NCBI GenBank assembly: GCA_016793845.1
Contig: JAEULI010000186.1
Location: 1-45,584, forward strand
DNA length: 45,584 bases
Source: Sphingosinicella sp.
GTDB taxonomy: Bacteria; Pseudomonadota; Alphaproteobacteria; Sphingomonadales; Sphingomonadaceae
Direction of reading: 5' to 3'
Of this stretch, positions 39,261-45,584 are shown piece by piece. The notes under the pieces were generated by a model that ran no database searches, had not been told where the DNA came from, and saw only the letters and a program-made list of their open reading frames with translations. Each line of letters starts with the position of its first letter. The first letter of the stretch is position 1. The position numbers were made by a program, and so were the translations under genes.

Positions 39261-41624
39261 ATGCATTCACATAAGGTTTTGAGTCTTCGGACGGTGTCTC
39301 AAAGGGGCGGGCAAGGATCGCCATTCTCTCGCGGAGCACTTTCGCTTGCGCTCCTGATGTCGGTCTCCTGCCCAGCGCTCGCGCAGGTCGAGGAGCAAGG
39401 CGCCAACCAGATCCCCGACATCGTCGTGACGGCGCGACGGCAAGCGGAGAGTTTACAGAATACGCCGATATCCGTCTCGGTACTCACCGCCGATGCGCTC
39501 GAGCAGCGTCAGGCGATCGAGATGGCGGAAGCGGTTCAGCTTGTGCCCAACATGCAGTTCGACGTTGGGTCGTCCTACGGCGGCTCTTCGGCGCTTTCTT
39601 CGATCTATATTCGCGGCATCGGGCAGAGCGAGGCCCAGCTCTCGGTCGATCCCGGCGTCGCGCTTTATGTCGACGGCGTCTATATGACGCGCCTGATCGG
39701 TCAGACGCTTGATCTTGTGGACATCGATCGTGTCGAGGTTCTGCGCGGCCCGCAAGGGACGCTGTTTGGGCGCAACACAATCGGCGGCGCGATCAACATC
39801 GCCACGCGTCGACCAGGAGACAAGCTGGCCGCTTCGATCAATGCCCAGGTCGGCAGTGATTTCGACGTGGTCCTGCGTGGCTCCGTGAGTGGTCCGCTCG
39901 GCGAGGGAATCCGCGCCGGCGCTTCGGTCCTCTATCATCACCGCGACAATTATATCGAAGGCGTTTCGGGCGCGCGTTCGAGCGGCGGGCGCGACGCCTT
40001 TTCGGGCCGTCTCGTCGTTGATGCGGACCTGGCCGACAACCTGCTGCTCTCACTGTCGCTCGATGGCACGACCTCGCGCGAGCCCGGTCTGCTCAGCGTT
40101 CCGGTCGCCTACTACGACGGCTCGGCGTTTGGCGAGGCGCACAACGCATTCTTCTCGGGCGCGGCTGGGGTTTGTACCGACTACGCCGGCGCAGCGCGGT
40201 TTTCGGACACGCGCTGCTACAATGCCCAATGGCGCAAAGGGCAGTTCCGTACCGCGGGGACGCACCAGACACCGGAGAGTCACGATGCGATCATCCAGGA
40301 TCTCCACGGTCATCGCTTCAAGCCGCGCCAGGAGCTCGACATGTGGGGCGTCTCGGGCCAACTCTCATGGCGCCCCAATACCGGGCTCGAGTTCAAGTCG
40401 ATCACGGCCTTCCGCTCGGCGCGGCTCAACTACGCGCATGATGGAGACCATTCGCCACACCTGATCGTGCACAACGACGACAAGAACAAGATCGACAGCT
40501 TCACGCAGGAACTCCAGCTCATCGGCAATCACCTGGACGGGCGGCTGAAGTGGCTGGTCGGTGCCTTCTACTTTTACGAGGACGGTTTCACATCGGACAT
40601 CGTCGACACGAATCTGGTGATGTTCCAGAGCGGCGCGGCGATCAAGACCGACAGCTATGCCGCATTCGGACAGGCGACGTACGATCTTGTCGATCAATTG
40701 AGCCTTACCGTCGGGCTCAGATACACGGATGAAGCCAAGACGTTCTCCGCCGGCGATCGGTTTATCATCCTCGCTGATTTTGGGCTCGGCAGTCCAGCAG
40801 GCACGCCGGTGCTGCCGATCGGCCAGGTTGCCGAAGCCAAGAGTGACGCGTTCACGCCGATGGCGAGTCTGAGCTTCAAGCCGACCGAGGAACTCAACCT
40901 CTATGTGAGTTATTCGCAGGGCTTCAAAGGGGGCGGGTTCACACAGGCGGTCTTTCCCGCCGCGCCAACGATCCCGAGCTTCAACCCTGAACGCGTGACA
41001 TCCTATGAAGCCGGCGTGAAGTTCCTCGGCTTCGACCGCAAGCTGAGGATCAACGGCGCGGTGTTCCACGGCGATTACAAGGACATCCAGGTGACTGTGA
41101 TCGAGGGTGTCGCGCCGACGATCCGCAACGCCGCCAAGGGTCGGATCAGAGGTGGCGAACTCGAAATCCAGGCGGCGCCGGCCGATGGATTGAGGCTCGA
41201 AGGCAGCCTTGGCTATCTCGATGCGGAGTACCTCGAAGTGTCGGGCGCTGCCGCGCTCGCCGGGCTCACCGTCGACAAGAAGTTCGTGAATGCACCCGAA
41301 TGGACACTGGCGGCAGCGGCTTCATACAGCCTGGATGTGGGGGGTGGACAGCTGACGCCCCGGGCCGAGTGGAGCTACCGGTCAAGGACCTACAACAATG
41401 CGGTGAATACACCCGAGATAAGCCAGCCCGGTTTCCACCTGTTCAATGCGCTGATTTCCTATTCCGACCCGGATGATCGCTGGCTGTTCTCCGCGGGCGC
41501 CAAGAATATCGGCAACAAGCGCTATCTGATGTCCGGTTATGCCGACCCCGCCGGGATCGGAATGGCCGAAGGCGTATACGATCGCGGCCGCGTCTTCTTC
41601 GTCTCGGCGAGGGGCAAATACTGA
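39261..41624 (+). CDS. TonB-dependent receptor
   Basis: Receptor of 787 aa. It has a long n-region, then the signal core GALSLALLMSVSCPALAQ, the Ton box/plug start IPDIVVTARRQAESLQNTPISVS, the plug end RVEVLRGPQGTLFGRNTIGGAI, and a barrel ending VFFVSARGKY. ATG 39261 is preceded by GAGGGGGACGG. It lies 25 bp after the dimethylformamidase-like gene and 32 bp before the PhyH gene, so it is embedded in the operon and probably imports the operon's substrate. Two cysteines in an extracellular-loop-like stretch (GVCTDYAGAARFSDTRCYN) may form a disulphide. Confidence 0.95.
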   Translation: MHSHKVLSLRTVSQRGGQGSPFSRGALSLALLMSVSCPALAQVEEQGANQIPDIVVTARRQAESLQNTPISVSVLTADALEQRQAIEMAEAVQLVPNMQFDVGSSYGGSSALSSIYIRGIGQSEAQLSVDPGVALYVDGVYMTRLIGQTLDLVDIDRVEVLRGPQGTLFGRNTIGGAINIATRRPGDKLAASINAQVGSDFDVVLRGSVSGPLGEGIRAGASVLYHHRDNYIEGVSGARSSGGRDAFSGRLVVDADLADNLLLSLSLDGTTSREPGLLSVPVAYYDGSAFGEAHNAFFSGAAGVCTDYAGAARFSDTRCYNAQWRKGQFRTAGTHQTPESHDAIIQDLHGHRFKPRQELDMWGVSGQLSWRPNTGLEFKSITAFRSARLNYAHDGDHSPHLIVHNDDKNKIDSFTQELQLIGNHLDGRLKWLVGAFYFYEDGFTSDIVDTNLVMFQSGAAIKTDSYAAFGQATYDLVDQLSLTVGLRYTDEAKTFSAGDRFIILADFGLGSPAGTPVLPIGQVAEAKSDAFTPMASLSFKPTEELNLYVSYSQGFKGGGFTQAVFPAAPTIPSFNPERVTSYEAGVKFLGFDRKLRINGAVFHGDYKDIQVTVIEGVAPTIRNAAKGRIRGGELEIQAAPADGLRLEGSLGYLDAEYLEVSGAAALAGLTVDKKFVNAPEWTLAAAASYSLDVGGGQLTPRAEWSYRSRTYNNAVNTPEISQPGFHLFNALISYSDPDDRWLFSAGAKNIGNKRYLMSGYADPAGIGMAEGVYDRGRVFFVSARGKY

Positions 41625-41656
41625 TTGGAATGTTGTTACTCTCTGGAGCAGTAAAG

Positions 41657-42535
41657 ATGCCAACAAACATGATCGAGATTTCGGGAATCCAGCACCTCAG
41701 CGAAGATGCAGAAGCGAGCTGGCGGCGCCTGAAACAATTCGGGCTTGAAGAGGAAGCAGCGCAGATCGCCGTCCTTGGATACGCCGTCATCCCCCCCGAG
41801 AAGGTTGCGCCGATGGCGGACTTCATCGCGGCCCGCGATGCGATCGTGGCGCTCGCCGAGAAGGGCGGCGCATCTTTGACGAACTACACAACCTATGAAG
41901 AGGGTCTTTCCTACGAGATGTACCATCTCGTGAAGCAAGGACGAATCTTCGAGAAGATGCTGATCAATCCCTGCATCCTGGCGATGGGGAAGTATCTTCT
42001 CGGCGACCGGATGATCCTCAACAACAGCCTCGGCTACGTCAAGTCGAGGACCGACAAGTATCTGTCGATCCACAGCGACACGCTGATGGTTCCCGATCCG
42101 CTGCCGGACTACCTCCATCTCGTCAATTTCACGATCGTGCTTTCGGACTACACGCTCGAAGCCGGGTGCATCGGCATCGTACCGGGCAGCCACCGCTACC
42201 GTCGCCACCCGACCGTGCCCGAGGAGCGCCATTTCGACGTCATGAAGCCGATCGAGTGCCCGATGGGGTCGGTCATCGTCATCCCTGGCAACACCTGGCA
42301 CGGCGCCTTTCCCAAGCAGGACGACGAGCTGCGCGTGACACTCGTCCAAGCCTATTCGCGCCAGTATCTCACCCCTTCGGTCACGCACAGGATCGATCCG
42401 GAGATCGTTGCGCGCAACCCGCCCGAATTTGGCGAGTTGCTCGGCGGAAGGCTGTGGACGAACTTCGATGAGGGAGGCATCGAGCTCGAGAAGTTTGCTT
42501 CCACCTACCGCGCCCAGCGCAGTGTCTACGCGTAG
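41657..42535 (+). CDS. PhyH-family Fe(II)/2-oxoglutarate dioxygenase
   Basis: Protein of 292 aa of the phytanoyl-CoA dioxygenase family. The iron facial triad is visible as H139-x-D141 (SIHSDTLM) and H215 (GNTWHGAF), with R226 (ELRVTLVQAY) for 2-oxoglutarate binding. GCIGIVPGSHRYRRHP is the usual strand before the distal part. It hydroxylates an aliphatic substrate with O2 and 2-oxoglutarate. ATG 41657 has GGAG at a proper distance; the frame's earlier start at 41630 is less likely. It is 12 bp from the following SnoaL gene. Hydroxylation alpha to a carbonyl or N-dealkylation are both conceivable here. Confidence 0.85.
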   Translation: MPTNMIEISGIQHLSEDAEASWRRLKQFGLEEEAAQIAVLGYAVIPPEKVAPMADFIAARDAIVALAEKGGASLTNYTTYEEGLSYEMYHLVKQGRIFEKMLINPCILAMGKYLLGDRMILNNSLGYVKSRTDKYLSIHSDTLMVPDPLPDYLHLVNFTIVLSDYTLEAGCIGIVPGSHRYRRHPTVPEERHFDVMKPIECPMGSVIVIPGNTWHGAFPKQDDELRVTLVQAYSRQYLTPSVTHRIDPEIVARNPPEFGELLGGRLWTNFDEGGIELEKFASTYRAQRSVYA

Positions 42536-42547
42536 CGGGGGGGGCGT

Positions 42548-42946
42548 ATGACTGTCGAATCCAACAAGCAGGTGGTGCTGAGAATGCTCGCTGCGCTTGC
42601 CGACGCCGACTACGAGAAAATGCTCTCGTATCTGGACGATGACATCCAGTTCTACGTCATCGGCAGCACCAGATACTCGGGTCTCTTCTCGGGAAAGAAG
42701 GCGTTCTGGGAAGATCTGCTGAAGCCCATGACGGATCAGATCGGCGAGGGCGGGTTTTCTGAGGAAATCATCAATGTTGTCGGCGAAGGAGATATCGTCG
42801 TTACCGAGAGCAGGGGCCATGAGGTTCTTACGAACGGCTTGGAATACAACAATGAATATGCCTTCGTTTACCGGCTCCGCGACGGGCTGATCACGCACTG
42901 GAACTGCTATCTCGACACGATGCTGATCGAGAGTACGCACGATTGA
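42548..42946 (+). CDS. SnoaL-like ketosteroid-isomerase-family protein
   Basis: Protein of 132 aa with an NTF2-like fold signature: NKQVVLRMLAALADADYEKMLSYLDDDIQFYVIGSTRYSGLFSGKKAFWEDLLKPM, then GDIVVTESRGHEVLTNGLEYNNEYAFVYRLRDGLITHWNCYLDT. This is the 'W.......Y.NEY.FV....DG.I....EY.DT' pattern of SnoaL/limonene-epoxide-hydrolase-like enzymes. A GGGGGG-rich site precedes ATG 42548. Its stop overlaps the acyl-CoA ligase start (TGATG). It may isomerise, dehydrate or hydrolyse an intermediate. It is not recognisably the dimethylformamidase small subunit, despite similar size. Confidence 0.8.
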   Translation: MTVESNKQVVLRMLAALADADYEKMLSYLDDDIQFYVIGSTRYSGLFSGKKAFWEDLLKPMTDQIGEGGFSEEIINVVGEGDIVVTESRGHEVLTNGLEYNNEYAFVYRLRDGLITHWNCYLDTMLIESTHD

Positions 42947-44466
42947 TGGAGCACGCCGCATCTGTGGACGCGCTGGTCGCCGTGGCGTCCCGAAAGTGGG
43001 GCGCCAGGACCGCCCTCGTCGATGGCGACGTGGAGCTCAGTTTCGCCGAGCTCGATGCCAGGGTGAGCCGACTCGCTTGGGCTCTCCACGATCTCGGGAT
43101 CGGGGCGGGCGACCGGCTAACCTTGTGCCTTGCCAATGGATGGCGATGGGTCGTCGCATATTATGCGACGCTGCGCGCCGGGGCGGTCGTCAATCCCGTC
43201 AACGCGATGATGACGGCGGCCGAGGTCGCGCATATCGCGCGCCACTGTGGCGCAGCCGCCATCATCACGACGAAAGAGAAGCTCGGCGAGCTCAGCGGCT
43301 CGCCCGGAGCGCCGCGGCATCTGATTCTGGTTGGCGAGAGCGCTGCCGCGCTCGATTTCGACATGCTGCTCGCGGGCGAGGCTGTGAGCCCGCCCGCGCG
43401 CACCGAAGCGCCGGGATTGTGCGCGATTGTCTACACATCGGGCACGACAGGACGTCCCAAGGGAGCCATGCTCAGCCACAGGGCGGTGCTGAGCAATGCC
43501 GTGATGACGGCGACGATGCACGGCCGGAGCGAGCACGACCGCGTGCTCACGGCGCTACCGCTGCCGCACGTCTACGGCAATGTCGTGCTGAACGCGGCGA
43601 TACTGTGCGGGATGACGCTGTTCATTCATGAACGCTTCTCGCCGCGCGCAGTGCTGGACGACATCGCCTCCCGGCGCATCAGGCTCTTCGAAGGCGTGCC
43701 GACCATGTACCACTATCTGCTCGCCGAGCCCGAGCGCGACGATCCCGACTTGAGTTCACTCACGCGGTGCACGGTCGGCGGTCAATCGATGCCGCCGGCC
43801 AGGATGGCCGAGGTCGAGCGCCGCTTCGGCTGCCCGCTCATCGAGCTTTGGGGCATGACCGAGCTCGCGGGCCTGGGGACCACCCATTCATACCTTGCGA
43901 AGGCATCTCATGGGTCGATCGGCGTCTCGCTGCCGGGGGTGCAACTTCGGATCGACGAAGGGGTGCTTGCCGACAGCGAAACGGATCGAACGGGAGCGGG
44001 TGAGTTGCTGGTACGTGGCGCGATCGTCATGGACGGCTATTACGGCGACCCGGCCGCGACCGCGAATGCGATCGACGCAGACGGCTGGCTTCGGACGGGC
44101 GACATTGCGACGATTGACGATGAAGGCTATGTTTCGATCGTCGACCGCAGGAAGGACATGATCCTGACAGCCGGCTACAATGTTTATCCTGCCGAGATCG
44201 AGCGCGTGATCTCCGAACATCCCGCAGTTTCGATGGTCGCTGTCGGGGCTTTGGCCGACGAGGTGAAGGGCGAGATTGCCAAAGCCTATGTCGTCCTCAA
44301 GGATGGAAGCTTTGCGGACGAGCGCAGCATCATCGAACACTGCCGGCGCTCGCTGGCGCCTTACAAGGTGCCGCGCGCGGTGCAGTTCGTGGCTGACCTG
44401 CCCAAGACGAGCACCGGCAAGATCACCCGGAATGAACTCGCGGCTTTCGAGAGGAGTGGTGTCTGA
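42946..44466 (+). CDS. Acyl-CoA ligase / AMP-dependent synthetase
   Basis: Protein of 506 aa of the ANL superfamily. Motifs in order are VYTSGTTGRPKGAMLSH (P-loop, about 162-178), LPLPHVYGN, VGGQSMPPARM, ELWGMTELAG, the hinge WLRTGDIATIDDEGYVSIVDRRKDMI, and the catalytic lysine in KTSTGKITR near residue 493. It is in the fatty-acid/4-coumarate-CoA ligase branch and activates a carboxylic acid with ATP and CoA. ATG 42946 overlaps the SnoaL stop, and its own stop overlaps the aldehyde dehydrogenase start, so all three are translationally coupled. Confidence 0.9.
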   Translation: MEHAASVDALVAVASRKWGARTALVDGDVELSFAELDARVSRLAWALHDLGIGAGDRLTLCLANGWRWVVAYYATLRAGAVVNPVNAMMTAAEVAHIARHCGAAAIITTKEKLGELSGSPGAPRHLILVGESAAALDFDMLLAGEAVSPPARTEAPGLCAIVYTSGTTGRPKGAMLSHRAVLSNAVMTATMHGRSEHDRVLTALPLPHVYGNVVLNAAILCGMTLFIHERFSPRAVLDDIASRRIRLFEGVPTMYHYLLAEPERDDPDLSSLTRCTVGGQSMPPARMAEVERRFGCPLIELWGMTELAGLGTTHSYLAKASHGSIGVSLPGVQLRIDEGVLADSETDRTGAGELLVRGAIVMDGYYGDPAATANAIDADGWLRTGDIATIDDEGYVSIVDRRKDMILTAGYNVYPAEIERVISEHPAVSMVAVGALADEVKGEIAKAYVVLKDGSFADERSIIEHCRRSLAPYKVPRAVQFVADLPKTSTGKITRNELAAFERSGV

Positions 44467-45584
44467 TGGTGGATCTATTTTCGCGCTATGAGATGACGAT
44501 AGACGGGCGCCCCGCGACGGCGGCACGCAGCCTCGAAGTCTTCAACCCGGCGACCGAGGAGGTCTTCGCGCAGGTGCCGGACGCGTCTTCGGCGCAGCTC
44601 GACGACGCCGTAGCCGCCGCAGGCCGCGCTTTCCCGGGCTGGAGCGCACTGCCGATCGAACAGCGCCAGAAGTATGTGGCGATGATCGGTGACGTCATCG
44701 AGGCCAATGCCGAGGATTTCAAGCGCCTGCTCACGATGGAGCAGGGCAAGGCGCGGAGCGGTGCCGATTGGGAAATCGATGGATCGGCCTATTGGTGTCG
44801 CGCCATCGCAGAGCAGTCGCTGCCGGTTCATGTTCTGGAGGACGGCCCCGATCATCGCGTCGAGGTGCACCGCGAGCCGCTCGGCGTGGTGGGAGGGATC
44901 ACGCCCTGGAACTTCCCGCTGCTGCTTGCGGTGTGGAAGATCGCGCCTGCGCTTGTCGCCGGCAACACAATCGTCATCAAACCCTCGCCCTTCACGCCTC
45001 TATGCACGTTGAAACTCGGGGAGCTGTGTCGCGCACTGCTTCCGCCGGGCGTGTTCAATGTCGTTTGCGGTGGTGACGACCTTGGGAAATGGATGACGGC
45101 GCATCCCGGAATCGCCAAAATAGCGTTCACGGGATCGACGGAGACCGGTCGGAGCATCATGGCAAGCGCCGCTTCCAACCTGAAGCGGCTGACTTTGGAG
45201 CTTGGCGGGAACGATCCGGCGATCGTGATGCCGGACATAGAGCCGAAGGCGCTCGCGCGCGAGCTCTGCTGGGCTGCATTCCAGAACAGCGCGCAATTCT
45301 GCGTCGCCACCAAGCGACTCTACATTCACGACGCCGTTTACGACGCGCTCGCCGCCGAAATCGTGGACTATGCGCAGACGATCAAGATGGGCGATGGATC
45401 ACAACAGGGCACCGATCTCGGTCCGATCCAGAACCGCCCGCAATATGAGAAGGTGTGGCAGTTGATTGATGAAGCGCGCGCATCGGGGCTGCGCTTCCTC
45501 TTGGGGGGAGAGCGTCCGGAGGGACCGGGCTATTTCGTGCCGCTGACGATTATCGACAATCCGCCTGATGACGCACCGGTGGTC
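44466..45584 (+). CDS. Aldehyde dehydrogenase family protein, 3'-truncated by window end
   Basis: The frame from ATG 44466 (TGATG overlap with the ligase stop) stays open to the last base, 373 codons, against about 480 for the family. Visible motifs are ITPWNFPLLLAVWKIAPALVAGNTIVIKPSPFTP (NAD-binding N169 region), FTGSTETGRSIM, LTLELGGNDPAIV with the general-base Glu, and NSAQFCVATKR with the catalytic Cys. Ala replaces the usual Gly in the N-x-GQ-x-C motif. It oxidises an aldehyde to an acid, or an acyl-CoA if semialdehyde-type. Placed after an acyl-CoA ligase it may supply or take over the operon's aldehyde intermediate. Confidence 0.9.
   Translation, partial: MVDLFSRYEMTIDGRPATAARSLEVFNPATEEVFAQVPDASSAQLDDAVAAAGRAFPGWSALPIEQRQKYVAMIGDVIEANAEDFKRLLTMEQGKARSGADWEIDGSAYWCRAIAEQSLPVHVLEDGPDHRVEVHREPLGVVGGITPWNFPLLLAVWKIAPALVAGNTIVIKPSPFTPLCTLKLGELCRALLPPGVFNVVCGGDDLGKWMTAHPGIAKIAFTGSTETGRSIMASAASNLKRLTLELGGNDPAIVMPDIEPKALARELCWAAFQNSAQFCVATKRLYIHDAVYDALAAEIVDYAQTIKMGDGSQQGTDLGPIQNRPQYEKVWQLIDEARASGLRFLLGGERPEGPGYFVPLTIIDNPPDDAPVV

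Noticed and set aside
42548-42946. Small (alpha) subunit of dimethylformamidase
   Set aside because: Length is similar, but the sequence shows a SnoaL/NTF2 pattern and it is separated from the large-subunit-like gene by a receptor and a dioxygenase gene.

Overview
The window reads as a high-GC alphaproteobacterial chromosome, most likely a sphingomonad (Sphingomonadaceae; Novosphingobium, Sphingobium and Sphingopyxis are all plausible). The reasons are five TonB-dependent receptors of the Ton-box 'EEIVVTAQKR / EEITVTARKR' type in 45 kb, each joined to catabolic enzymes and its own regulator, together with Rieske, PhyH, SnoaL and SDR enzymes and a type III polyketide synthase locus. I see no rRNA, tRNA, insertion sequence, phage gene or CRISPR array. 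Gene density is very high, and the longest gap between genes is about 280 bp (8913-9193).

Layout. (A) 1-4088, plus: truncated TonB receptor, DgcN/DUF1611-type D-glutamate N-acetyltransferase, secreted beta-lactamase-fold serine hydrolase, then a shared terminator. (B) 4156-8912, minus: AraC regulator, SDR, E1 alpha and E1 beta of a 2-oxoacid/acetoin-type dehydrogenase, a stand-alone lipoyl carrier and a lipoate-ligase-like protein. (C) 9141-13690, plus, divergent from B: possible leader peptide, TonB receptor, 2,4'-dihydroxyacetophenone-dioxygenase-like cupin and propionyl-CoA synthetase. (D) 13697-19298: LuxR-type regulator with two HTH domains (minus), divergent from a TonB receptor and three tandem allene-oxide-cyclase-like barrel proteins. 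(E) 19351-24539: autotransporter with HAF repeats and a Pro-Thr hexanucleotide repeat (minus), divergent from a ComP/NarL-like histidine kinase and response regulator. (F) 24661-28325: cupredoxin, then a type III PKS plus ICMT-type methyltransferase pair (phenolic lipid), divergent from a DHA2-type MFS exporter. (G) 28322-36067: minus operon Rieske oxygenase, SnoaL, TonB receptor, Rid protein, SRPBCC and DAO-type flavin oxidase, divergent from an Lrp/AsnC regulator, a second SRPBCC and a metallo-beta-lactamase-fold hydrolase. (H) 36192-45584: TetR regulator (minus), divergent from a plus operon of dimethylformamidase-large-subunit-like protein, TonB receptor, PhyH dioxygenase, SnoaL, acyl-CoA ligase and an aldehyde dehydrogenase cut by the window end.

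How it works together (inference). Most of the window is a chain of 'take up and degrade' units. In each, a TonB receptor imports an unknown small molecule, oxygenases, oxidases or hydrolases open it, CoA ligases and dehydrogenases pass fragments to central metabolism, and a local regulator sits at a divergent promoter that often carries a clear palindrome or direct repeat. The least familiar parts are the receptor plus triple-barrel operon (D), the dimethylformamidase-like operon (H), the Rieske/Rid/DAO operon (G) and the E1 complex served by a lipoyl-only carrier (B). No substrate can be assigned from sequence alone.
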